Position numbers and translations under genes: made by a program. From contig JASBYX010000026.1 in NCBI GenBank assembly GCA_029983755.1, positions 1 through 22,901 on the forward strand: a stretch of 22,901 nucleotides of DNA, given 5' to 3'. Shown here piece after piece: positions 6,531 through 13,556 of the stretch. Numbering within the stretch: the stretch's first letter is position 1; every line of letters begins with the position of its first letter. The notes below the pieces were generated by a model. The model worked only from the letters and a program-made list of their open reading frames with translations. It was not told the origin of the DNA and did no database searches. The stretch is from Anaerovoracaceae bacterium (GTDB lineage Bacteria > Bacillota > Clostridia > Peptostreptococcales > Anaerovoracaceae).

Positions 6531-8075
6531 ATGAATAAAGAAAAGATTTTTGTGCTGGACTTTGGCGGTCAGTATAACCAGCTGATTGCAAGGAGAGTTA
6601 GAGATAACGGGGTGTATTGCGAAATTCACTCATATAAGATGCCTGTAGAGGAAATTAAAAAGGCTGCTCCTAAGGGGATAATCTTAACCGGTGGCCCTAA
6701 CAGTGTTTATGGGGATGATGCAATACTTGCTGACCCTGTACTTTTTGAGCTTGGGATTCCTATTTTGGGGATTTGCTACGGTGCACAGCTAATGGCTCAT
6801 ACCCTTGGCGGTGTTGTGGATACGGCTCCTACAAGTGAGTACGGCAAAACTGAAATGAAGGTAAAATCTGCCGGATCCATGCTGATGGCAGAGGTTCCGG
6901 AAAAGACGATAGCGTGGATGAGCCATACTGATTACATAAAGGAGGCCCCCAAGGGTTTCCTGGTGACTGCTTCTAGTGAAGTCTGCCCGATTGCAGCGAT
7001 GGAAGATAGTGACCGTAAGATGTTTGGAATACAAAGTCACCCTGAAGTTACCCATTCGGTTGACGGAGATCAGGTGCTGAGAAACTTCATTTATGATATC
7101 TGTGGCTGTTCCGGTGACTGGGAAATGTCATCTTTTGCAGCCTCTGCAATAGAGGATATCAAGAAAACTGTGGGAAATGGGAAAGCCCTCTGTGCCCTAT
7201 CCGGAGGTGTTGACTCAAGCGTTGCTGCTGTTTTGATGTCAAAGGCTATCGGGAAACAGCTTACCTGTGTATTTGTTGATCACGGTCTTCTGAGAAAGGA
7301 TGAAGCAGAACAGGTTTCAAAGATATTTGGACCTGATGGTCACTACGATCTTAATTTTATTAAGGTAGATGCCAAGGAGCGCTTCTACGAAAAACTTGCA
7401 GGTGTCACAGATCCTGAGACTAAGAGGAAGATTATCGGTGAGGAGTTTATTCGTGTCTTTGAGGAGGAGGCGAAGAAGATCGGTTCTGTGGACTACATGG
7501 TTCAGGGTACCATCTATCCTGACATCATTGAAAGCGGTGTAGGTCCTTCGGCAGTAATAAAGTCACATCACAATGTGGGTGGTCTTCCTGATCATGTGGA
7601 TTTCAAAGAGATTATCGAGCCACTGAGAGACCTGTTCAAAGACGAGGTTCGAAAGGTCGGCTTAGAGCTTGGCATTCCTGAGGAGCTGGTTTATCGTCAG
7701 CCATTCCCGGGGCCTGGCCTTGGAATCAGGATAATAGGCGACGTCACAGCTGAGAAGGTTAAAATTGTTCAGGATGCTGATGCCATCTATAGGGAAGAAA
7801 TCGCTAACGCCGGACTGGATAAGGAGATCAGCCAGTATTTTGCTGCCCTCACAAACATGAGATCCGTTGGGGTCATGGGAGACTTCAGAACCTATGATTA
7901 TGCTGTGGTGCTGAGGGCCGTTACAACCATTGACTTCATGAGTGCTGAGGCGGCCAAAATCCCTTGGGAGGTTCTTGAGAAGGTTATGAACCGCATAATC
8001 AACGAGGTGGATCACGTGAACAGGGTGTTCTACGACTGCACCTCAAAGCCACCAGGAACGATAGAGTTTGAATAG
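6531..8075 (+). CDS. guaA: GMP synthase (glutamine-hydrolysing)
   Basis: Aminates XMP to GMP using glutamine and ATP. The N-terminal class I glutamine amidotransferase (about residues 1-190) has the nucleophile in GICYGAQ and the His-Glu pair in QSHPEV. The ATP pyrophosphatase domain begins at about residue 205, with the PP-loop ALSGGVDSSVAAVL. The C-terminal dimerisation domain ends in the canonical PPGTIEFE. The length (514) is normal for the family. The ribosome binding site is modest (AGGA at 6518-6521). Together with guaB upstream it completes the GMP branch. The 236 bp after it hold no gene until the SdpI-like ORF; a terminator is 157 bp downstream. Confidence 0.97.
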   Translation: MNKEKIFVLDFGGQYNQLIARRVRDNGVYCEIHSYKMPVEEIKKAAPKGIILTGGPNSVYGDDAILADPVLFELGIPILGICYGAQLMAHTLGGVVDTAPTSEYGKTEMKVKSAGSMLMAEVPEKTIAWMSHTDYIKEAPKGFLVTASSEVCPIAAMEDSDRKMFGIQSHPEVTHSVDGDQVLRNFIYDICGCSGDWEMSSFAASAIEDIKKTVGNGKALCALSGGVDSSVAAVLMSKAIGKQLTCVFVDHGLLRKDEAEQVSKIFGPDGHYDLNFIKVDAKERFYEKLAGVTDPETKRKIIGEEFIRVFEEEAKKIGSVDYMVQGTIYPDIIESGVGPSAVIKSHHNVGGLPDHVDFKEIIEPLRDLFKDEVRKVGLELGIPEELVYRQPFPGPGLGIRIIGDVTAEKVKIVQDADAIYREEIANAGLDKEISQYFAALTNMRSVGVMGDFRTYDYAVVLRAVTTIDFMSAEAAKIPWEVLEKVMNRIINEVDHVNRVFYDCTSKPPGTIEFE

Positions 8076-8231
8076 GGGAAATTAAATATGACTCCTCCGC
8101 AACGAAACTGTTGAAACAGTGAGTTTTGGCGTTTAACTGGGGCAGAAACTCTTTGGTGATGATGTGTTTTATATAAAATATTTCTAAAATGGATTCAAAA
8201 GATAGTTTTTAAAAATAAAGAAATAATTTAT

Positions 8232-8263
8232 AAAGCCTTCCATCATTTTGGCGGGAGGCTTTT
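8232..8263 (+). terminator. Rho-independent terminator downstream of guaA
   Basis: AAAGCCTTCC at 8232-8241 pairs with GGGAGGCTTT at 8253-8262 (10 bp with one G-T pair) around an 11-base loop, and TTTTG follows. It is 157 bp past guaA. The stretch between (8076-8231) has small hairpins (ACTGT/ACAGT near 8111-8124) but no ORF that I can support. Confidence 0.8.
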
Positions 8264-8311
8264 GTGAGAACATATAATAGTATATTTTAAGTTGTAGAAG
8301 AGGTGAAAAAT

Positions 8312-8683
8312 ATGGGATTTTGGATCTTTATGTTCATAATCACATTATTAATACCTGCTGCGTTATTATTAATTTACTTTTTATGTCCAAGGCTTAAAAC
8401 GATTCACGGTGCAAGTGGATATAGAACGGAACGATCTATGAAAAATCAAGATACGTGGAATTATGCGCAAAAATATTGTGCAAGGATATCTCTGTACTTG
8501 TTTTTTCCTTCGTTGATATTGGCAATTTCAATTATGCCTACAGTTATTAGTAAATCAATGGATACGATAGGGTTGATAGGACTGGGTATAATAATAATTC
8601 AAATGATAAGTTTTGCTGTGATTATTGCATTTACTGAAAAAGCATTGAAGAATACATTTGATGAAAGTGGAAACAGAAGATAA
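8312..8683 (+). CDS. SdpI/YfhL-family membrane protein
   Basis: A 123-residue protein with three predicted membrane helices (about residues 2-24, 60-80 and 85-110). Between helices 1 and 2 it carries the SdpI-family signature SGYRTERSMKNQDTWNYAQK. In B. subtilis SdpI gives immunity to the toxin SDP and signals through SdpR, but most family members are uncharacterised and no sdpC-like toxin gene is visible here. The ATG at 8312 is preferred, with GAAGAGG at 8297-8303; a GTG at 8303 overlaps that site. A TATAAT at 8273-8278 may be its -10 element. The gene marks the left edge of the AT-rich accessory region and overlaps the start of the DinD-like remnant. Confidence 0.8.
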   Translation: MGFWIFMFIITLLIPAALLLIYFLCPRLKTIHGASGYRTERSMKNQDTWNYAQKYCARISLYLFFPSLILAISIMPTVISKSMDTIGLIGLGIIIIQMISFAVIIAFTEKALKNTFDESGNRR

Positions 8684-8855
8684 AACCTTTAAAAATATAG
8701 AACATAAGCGGAAAAATTGAAGCGAGTATTGGAGTGCAAGAGAACTTGCTGTTGTACTTAATTATTCTCTCTGGAGAAATTTTCAAAAGGTAATTGAAAG
8801 AGAGATGAGGGCATGCGGACAAAAAAGCAACCAGATTATGTGCTTGCTTTTTTGA
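8661..8855 (+). pseudogene. Remnant of a DinD-like (BRO-N-type) gene
   Basis: In the frame of the ATG at 8661 the DNA encodes an N-terminus reading TFKNIEHKRKN, then an in-frame TGA at 8718-8720, then SEYWSARELAVVLNY, SLWRNFQKVIER and MRACG. This matches the start of DinD proteins (FEEIK-, then E-WSARQL-LLGY, then RAKEACENSG in E. coli). The TGA stands where a Gly codon (GGA) is expected. The match stops about 33 residues later, where a terminator hairpin takes over and a stop follows at 8853. About 50 of roughly 270 expected residues survive, so this is a broken relic. Confidence 0.65.
8821..8853. terminator. Bidirectional Rho-independent terminator
   Basis: AAAAAAGCAA at 8821-8830 is perfectly complementary to TTGCTTTTTT at 8844-8853, with a 13-base loop. 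The A- and T-tracts let it work on either strand. It lies in the DinD-like relic and would stop transcription from the SdpI-like gene. Confidence 0.75.
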
Positions 8856-8885
8856 TGCATAAATATTATATTGGAGAATTCGTAA

Positions 8886-8949
8886 ACCCCTAAAGTTGCC
8901 CCCTAAACATATTGGATAAATTACCACCCCTAAAAAGTTGACCCCAAAA
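8886..8949. repeat. Degenerate CCCCTAAA-GTTG-CCCC repeats, possible IS-end relic
   Basis: ACCCCTAAAGTTGCCCCCTAAA (8886-8907 in two pieces) and ACCCCTAAAAAGTTGACCCC (8926-8945) are near copies of one motif. On the other strand it reads GGGGTCAACTTTTTAGGGG. Multiple GGGGTCAACTTTT-type repeats are typical of the ends of IS21-like elements, but no transposase gene is present. The rest of 8856-9128 is gene-free, with a 10-bp palindrome ACATATATGT at 9079-9088. Confidence 0.45.
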
Positions 8950-9128
8950 CTTCTTGCTCCCAAATCTCTCGAATATCCGAAATGGTTTGCCTTAAAAGCA
9001 TTCTATAGATAATTATCTTTTATCTTTAGAAGTTATTTGGGGTCTTAAATAAAAAAGAACGATAAACTCAAAAAAGCGACATATATGTGACAACTAAGAA
9101 CAGAATATCAACAATATACGATTTTTCG

Positions 9129-9157
9129 TTTACTGAAGAGAGGGATTTTGATATAAT
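9129..9157 (+). promoter_or_regulatory. Promoter of the restriction-modification cassette
   Basis: TTTACT at 9129-9134, a 17-bp spacer and a perfect TATAAT at 9152-9157, followed by TAGGAG at 9179-9184 and the ATG at 9192. The promoter lies inside the open frame upstream of the methyltransferase, which argues that the coding region starts at 9192 rather than 9087. Confidence 0.65.
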
Positions 9158-9191
9158 ACTAAGTACTAAATTGAATGATAGGAGTGAGAAA

Positions 9192-10028
9192 ATGGCTAGG
9201 AATTTATTGTTAAGTCCTATGCTGAAGTGGGTTGGTGGAAAAAGACAGTTGTTAGCTGATATAGTTCCCATGATTGATGATAAGTGTTCGACTTATGTTG
9301 AGCCTTTTATTGGTGGTGGAGCAGTTTTATTCAATATACAACCAAAGAAAGCCATTATCAATGATTATAATACAGAACTTATAAATGTTTATAAGACAGT
9401 AAGAGATAATCTTGATGGTTTACTCGACGAGTTGAGAGTTCATGCAGAAAAGAATTCATCGGATTATTATTATGAAGTTCGTGCTTTAGACAGAGATGCT
9501 AAGTTTAATAAAATGTCTGATGTAGAAAAAGCGGCGAGAATTATATACTTGAATAAAACTTGCTATAACGGTTTATATCGCGTTAATTCTGCAGGACAGT
9601 TCAACTCCCCATATGGTAGATATAAAAACCCTAATATCGTAAACGAGGCAGTATTAAGGGTAATTTCAAATTATTTTAATGATAACGAAGTACGTATACT
9701 TAGCGGAGATTACAAAGAAGCTTTAAAAAATCTGGATGAAAATTCATTTGTATATCTTGATCCGCCATATATGCCAATTTCTGCATCTTCTTCATTTACC
9801 GGGTATACAGAGGGAGGATTTGGATATAAGAGACAAGTTGAGTTAAAAGAAGAGTGCGACATGTTATCAAAGCAAGGAATTCGATTTGTACAATCAAATT
9901 CAGATTGTGAAGAAATAAGGGAGTTGTATAAAGACTATAAGATTAAAACGGTTAAGGCTAAGAGAAGCATTAACAGTGTCGCGAAGAAGCGTGGCGAGAT
10001 TAATGAGGTGTTAATATATAATGAGTAG
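9192..10028 (+). CDS. Dam-like (D12 class) DNA adenine N6-methyltransferase of an R-M system
   Basis: A 278-residue alpha-class methyltransferase. The order is SAM-binding motif first: KWVGGKRQL, then motif I EPFIGGGAV (residues 37-44), the target recognition region including GLYRVNSAGQFNSPYGRYKNP, and motif IV DPPY at residues 190-193. From memory it resembles DpnM, the GATC methylase of the DpnII system, along its whole length, but D12 enzymes with other specificities look alike, so the site is not assigned. The ATG at 9192 has a TAGGAG site; an upstream in-frame start at 9087 would add 35 residues that overlap the promoter. Its stop overlaps the restriction gene start by 8 bases. The gene is clearly more AT-rich than guaA, suggesting transfer. 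Confidence 0.92.
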   Translation: MARNLLLSPMLKWVGGKRQLLADIVPMIDDKCSTYVEPFIGGGAVLFNIQPKKAIINDYNTELINVYKTVRDNLDGLLDELRVHAEKNSSDYYYEVRALDRDAKFNKMSDVEKAARIIYLNKTCYNGLYRVNSAGQFNSPYGRYKNPNIVNEAVLRVISNYFNDNEVRILSGDYKEALKNLDENSFVYLDPPYMPISASSSFTGYTEGGFGYKRQVELKEECDMLSKQGIRFVQSNSDCEEIRELYKDYKIKTVKAKRSINSVAKKRGEINEVLIYNE

Positions 10029-11325
10029 GGGTACTATTACAGCTAATGAAGCATGGGAAAAGTTAATAGACAAGTATGATATCGTTAACCAAGTTGCCCA
10101 GAATGGGATTTTCCATATAAAAGCGAGTGAAATAAAAGAGTTTAAAGAACCAAGATTGATGGCAAAGTGGGACTGTATGTCAGCCTTGCCATCTGTATTT
10201 AAAAGCAATGATTTGAATATCCTGCCAGATAGTAGAAATTCCTACGTTCTGGGGGATTTTATTTTATATGAGGAAATACCACAACTGACGGAAACAGTGG
10301 ATAAGATGGATTATGTAGAACTGCCGGAGTATGAATCCATAGATGTTAACAATATTTCATCTGAGGCGAATGCTATCAATGTACTTATACTTTCTGGTAT
10401 TTTAGATGATTTTCTTGAGGATGAGGGAACCGTTGAAACATTTAATGGACGTATGGGAACCGGTGAGTTTGACTTTGTTGTTGATACAGTTAGGGGAAAT
10501 AAGCAAGAGATATCTGTAAAAAACGCACAGTGTGAAATAGATGGTGGATTTGAGAATAACAACAATGTAATTATCATGGAGGCGAAGAATGTCCTAAATG
10601 AAGATTTTCATGTAAGACAATTATATTATCCATACAGATTGTGGAGAAATAGAGTTACAAAACCAATAAGATTGATTTTCTCTATTTACTCAAATATGAT
10701 ATTCCGGTTACTTGAGTATAGATTTGTTGAAGAGCATGATTACTCTTCAATAGAATTGATAAAAACAAAGAATTATTCCCTTCAAGATACAACAATTGAA
10801 ATAGAAGATTTGATTAAGGTCAGAAATAATACTCCTGTTATTTATAAAGATGATCAGCACGATGATTTAAAGGTGCCATTTATTCAGGCAAATTCATTTG
10901 AAAGAGTTATTTCGTTACTTGAAAATATGAAAGATAATCCTATGACCACAGAGCAAATTGCAGAGTTAATGGAATTTGATATGAGGCAATCGGACTACTA
11001 TTACAATGCTGGCGCGTATATTGGCTTGTTTGAAAAGAAAAATGAAGACAAACAAAAGAAAGTATTTTTGACAAAGCTAGGTGAGAAAGTATTTTCGTTG
11101 AACTATAAGCAGCGTCAGTTAAAGTTTGTGGAATTAATACTAGAACATCAAATTTTTGCAGATTGCTTTGATATGATTTTAGAAAATGGTGGAGAGATGC
11201 CAGACAAAGAAGTGATTGAAAATAGGATGAGAACCTACAATGTATGTAATGAAGGACAGATTGTTAGAAGGGCAAGCTCTGTTCAAGGTTGGTTAAAATG
11301 GATATTTAATCTTAAGAATATATAG
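10021..11325 (+). CDS. Putative type II restriction endonuclease
   Basis: A 434-residue protein flanked by two DNA methyltransferase genes. A plausible PD-(D/E)xK nuclease core is visible: GEFDFVVD with Asp at residue 151, then VIIMEAKN with Glu 187 and Lys 189. Residues about 310-434 look like a winged-helix region (MTTEQIAELMEFDMRQSDYY, then KKVFLTKLGEKVFSL) that may bind DNA. The N-terminal 100 residues (FKEPRLMAKWD, LPSVFK, YVLGDF) could be for site recognition. I cannot name a characterised homologue, so cleavage specificity is unknown. It overlaps the upstream methylase by ATGAGTAG and is 10 bp before the second methylase, so all three form one operon. AT-rich like its neighbours. Confidence 0.75.
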   Translation: MSRGTITANEAWEKLIDKYDIVNQVAQNGIFHIKASEIKEFKEPRLMAKWDCMSALPSVFKSNDLNILPDSRNSYVLGDFILYEEIPQLTETVDKMDYVELPEYESIDVNNISSEANAINVLILSGILDDFLEDEGTVETFNGRMGTGEFDFVVDTVRGNKQEISVKNAQCEIDGGFENNNNVIIMEAKNVLNEDFHVRQLYYPYRLWRNRVTKPIRLIFSIYSNMIFRLLEYRFVEEHDYSSIELIKTKNYSLQDTTIEIEDLIKVRNNTPVIYKDDQHDDLKVPFIQANSFERVISLLENMKDNPMTTEQIAELMEFDMRQSDYYYNAGAYIGLFEKKNEDKQKKVFLTKLGEKVFSLNYKQRQLKFVELILEHQIFADCFDMILENGGEMPDKEVIENRMRTYNVCNEGQIVRRASSVQGWLKWIFNLKNI

Positions 11326-11335
11326 GGGGAATTTT

Positions 11336-12061
11336 ATGAAGTGGGGACCGGATGGTTTCGAACTTGAAAAGTCGTCAGTATGGTCTTTTCCCGAAAGAGG
11401 AAATTGGGCAACGCACGATTCAAAGTATAGAGGTAATTGTTCGCCATATGTAGTTCGCAATTTGCTTTTGCGATATTCCAAAAAAGGAGATTGGGTTTTA
11501 GATCAATTTGCAGGCGGTGGCACATCCTTGGTTGAGGCTAAGCTTTTAGGTAGAAATGCGATTGGGACTGATATTAATTCCGCAGCACTAGATAGGTGTA
11601 AAGAAAAGATAGCATTTGAATATAATAACTCAAAAATTGAAGTACGAAATGCGGATAGTAGAACTCTTAATTTTGTGAAAGATAGTAGTATTGATTTTAT
11701 ATGTACTCATCCGCCTTATGCATACATTATAAAATATAGCGATGGGATAGAGGGAGACCTTTCTCTGCTCAATTATGATGAGATTTTAGAGGCTATGGAG
11801 CAGGTAGCAATGGAAGCCTATAGGGTATTAAAGAAGGGAAAATATTGTGCTTTTATAATTGGGGATATTCGTCAAAAAGGCTCAGTCAGACCACTAGGCT
11901 TTGATACAATGAAGGTGTTTGAAAAGGCTGGCTTTAAACTGAAAGAAATAGTCATAAAACAGCAACACAATTGCAAGATGACTGGAAAATGGGAAAAGAT
12001 TAGTATTGAAAAAAACTTTTTCCTGTTAGCACATGAGTATATTTTTGTTCTATTAAAGTAG
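11336..12061 (+). CDS. Second DNA methyltransferase of the R-M system (TRM11-like/N4-N6 class)
   Basis: A 241-residue SAM-dependent methyltransferase unrelated in layout to the first. It opens with SVWSFPERGNWATHDSKYRGN, then motif I LDQFAGGGTS (residues 55-64), GTDIN for the ribose-binding acidic residue, and a catalytic motif THPPY (residues 124-128). The T-x-P-P-Y form departs from the usual DPPY of m6A enzymes and SPPY of m4C enzymes, so the modified base is uncertain. The NCKMTGKW segment near the end and LLAHEYIFVL close the domain. The ribosome binding site is AGGGGGA at 11324-11330. In two-methylase cassettes each enzyme often protects one strand of an asymmetric site; that is inferred here. 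Confidence 0.82.
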   Translation: MKWGPDGFELEKSSVWSFPERGNWATHDSKYRGNCSPYVVRNLLLRYSKKGDWVLDQFAGGGTSLVEAKLLGRNAIGTDINSAALDRCKEKIAFEYNNSKIEVRNADSRTLNFVKDSSIDFICTHPPYAYIIKYSDGIEGDLSLLNYDEILEAMEQVAMEAYRVLKKGKYCAFIIGDIRQKGSVRPLGFDTMKVFEKAGFKLKEIVIKQQHNCKMTGKWEKISIEKNFFLLAHEYIFVLLK

Positions 12062-12100
12062 GACTTGACAAATTAAATAAAGAAGACTTTCGAAAGATAT

Positions 12101-12167
12101 ATTCTAGAATTTAATTATAATTAAAAATTAAATGATAGGAGAATAAATGACGTTAATAGAACACTGA
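12101..12167 (+). other. Palindromes and a six-codon mini-ORF between R-M cassette and GNAT gene
   Basis: The 198-bp gap holds two perfect palindromes, ATTCTAGAAT (12101-12110) and TTTAATTATAATTAAA (12110-12125). The latter contains a TATAAT at 12116-12121. An AGGAG at 12137-12141 precedes an ATG at 12147 with only five further codons (MTLIEH) before TGA at 12165. This could be the relic start of a lost gene, a leader peptide, or chance. A TTGACA at 12065-12070 is too far from any -10 to form a standard promoter. Confidence 0.3.
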
Positions 12168-12259
12168 CAGAAAACCTGCTTACCAAATATAAATAGAAAA
12201 ATAGAAAAATAAAGAGACTTATTGTTTAGAAAAGGAAAATTCCCTGGAGAGTGATATAA

Positions 12260-12781
12260 TTGATAATAGAACTAAAAGAATGGAGCTTTGAAGATAAAGA
12301 AACCCTCATAAACATGTGTAATGCCGTAGATAGGACCTATTTATCGGACAGAATTCCTGATCCATATACAAATGAAGCAGCAGAATGGTATTTAAATATG
12401 GTTAAAGAAACCGATGGATTGAAAGCTCTGTTTCGGGAAATAGTTGCCGATGGCAAAATCGTTGGCACAATATCAGTTGAAAAAAAGGAAGATGTATATC
12501 GAAAAGATGCCGAAATCGGATATTATTTGTTGCAAGAAGAATATTCGAAGGGCATTATGACAGAAGCAGTAAGACAAATTTGCATAATTGCTTTCAAAAA
12601 GTTAGACATTATTCGAATCACCGGGCTGGTATATGAACCCAATATTGCGTCAAAAAAAGTGCTAGAAAAGAACGGATTTTTACTAGAAGGCATCATGAAA
12701 AAAGCAATTATCAAAAACAACAGTATTCATGACCTATACATTTATGGGAAAGTAAAGGAAAAATCATGTCAAAAGGAATAA
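12260..12781 (+). CDS. GNAT-family N-acetyltransferase
   Basis: A 173-residue protein of the RimJ/RimL-like GNAT group, transferring an acetyl group from acetyl-CoA to an unknown amine. The core is visible as IVGTISVEKKE, AEIGYYLLQEEYSKGIMTEAVRQI (acetyl-CoA-binding segment; the usual Q/RxxGxG/A is degenerate) and the RITGLVYEPNIASKKVLEKNGF motif with LEG. The start is a TTG at 12260 with GGAG at 12246-12249; no in-frame ATG or GTG fits better. It overlaps the next gene by 16 bases, suggesting a two-gene unit. Possible roles include antibiotic modification, protein N-terminal acetylation or toxin activity; nothing here decides. Confidence 0.85.
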   Translation: MIIELKEWSFEDKETLINMCNAVDRTYLSDRIPDPYTNEAAEWYLNMVKETDGLKALFREIVADGKIVGTISVEKKEDVYRKDAEIGYYLLQEEYSKGIMTEAVRQICIIAFKKLDIIRITGLVYEPNIASKKVLEKNGFLLEGIMKKAIIKNNSIHDLYIYGKVKEKSCQKE

Positions 12782-13446
12782 TTTATGTAATGACCACCGT
12801 TGTGCCGGGTCTTATAAAAATCGGCAAAACCGGAAGTGATAACTTTGAGCAAAGGATGTATCATCTAGAGCGTAATGGCTACTCGAATGTGGTGGGTCTA
12901 AACAGAAAATTTGCCATTGAAGTAGAAGACTACGATGATAAAGAGAAACTGATCGACGAAATTTTCAGCAAGAGTCGGGTTCCAAACACGGAGCTTTTCG
13001 CTCTAGACATTGATTTGGTTGTGCAGCTTCTGTCATCCCTTGAAGGTAAGCAGATTTATCCTAAAGAGACAACAAAAGAGCAGTCTTTCGATCAGGCTGT
13101 CAAGGAGATGGAAGTAAAGGGTGACTCGGGGTTTTTGCCCGACGGAATATACTATCTGGAGAGATCAGTAAAAGGTTTTGGGAAAACAACAGGGAAAGCC
13201 ATTGTTGAAGACGGCATTTTTACGGTTCTGAAAGGTAGCATATGCGGACCGATACGGGGAAAATTTGTCCCGGAAATTCGAAAAAATGCAAAGATCGAAA
13301 ACCATGTGCTCATGGAGGATGTCATTTGCTCATCTCCATCAGCAGCTTCTTGGCTTGTTATAGGAAACAGCAGCAACGGCTGGGTCGAGTGGAAAGACGA
13401 ACATGGAAACCGCATCAGCAAATATCGAAAAGATTTATGTGATTGA
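12766..13446 (+). CDS. T5orf172 (GIY-YIG-like) domain protein with C-terminal DUF4357
   Basis: A 226-residue two-domain protein. Residues about 3-100 fit the T5orf172/MUG113 domain, a distant GIY-YIG nuclease relative: GIIYVMTTVVPGLIKIGKTG, then EQRMYHLE and NTELFALD. Residues about 165-223 fit DUF4357 (KAIVEDGIFTVLKGS, then SPSAASWLVIG-SSNGWVEWKD). Proteins with this pairing often occur near restriction-modification and mobile genes, but a biochemical role is not established. The ATG at 12766 lies inside the GNAT gene, with AAGGA at 12755-12759. A strong terminator follows at 13525-13556. Confidence 0.8.
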   Translation: MSKGIIYVMTTVVPGLIKIGKTGSDNFEQRMYHLERNGYSNVVGLNRKFAIEVEDYDDKEKLIDEIFSKSRVPNTELFALDIDLVVQLLSSLEGKQIYPKETTKEQSFDQAVKEMEVKGDSGFLPDGIYYLERSVKGFGKTTGKAIVEDGIFTVLKGSICGPIRGKFVPEIRKNAKIENHVLMEDVICSSPSAASWLVIGNSSNGWVEWKDEHGNRISKYRKDLCD

Positions 13447-13447
13447 T

Positions 13448-13536
13448 ACAAAATAGCAGCATGATGTGCTCGACAAAAAGTAGCGGCTTGATGCGGTTGG
13501 CACGATAGGATGACATGCTTGGAACAAAGTAGCAGC
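13448..13536 (+). repeat. Three related ACAAA-TAGC-GC repeats
   Basis: ACAAAATAGCAGC (13448-13460), ACAAAAAGTAGCGGC (13473-13487) and ACAAAGTAGCAGC (13524-13536) are near copies downstream of the T5orf172 gene. The third forms the left arm of the terminator, so the first two may be duplicated arms without a partner. Confidence 0.5.
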
Positions 13537-13556
13537 ACGGCGAGGCTGCTATTTTG
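13525..13556. terminator. Bidirectional terminator between convergent genes
   Basis: CAAAGTAGCAGC at 13525-13536 pairs over 12 bp (one G-T) with GCTGCTATTTTG at 13545-13556 around an 8-base loop. It serves the plus-strand T5orf172 gene and the minus-strand oxidoreductase, whose stop codon is inside the right arm. Confidence 0.85.

Noticed and set aside
9087..9191. N-terminal extension of the D12 methyltransferase starting at 9087
   Set aside because: The frame crosses the TATAAT promoter at 9152-9157, and the ATG at 9192 has a good TAGGAG site, with the family motifs beginning about 13 residues later.
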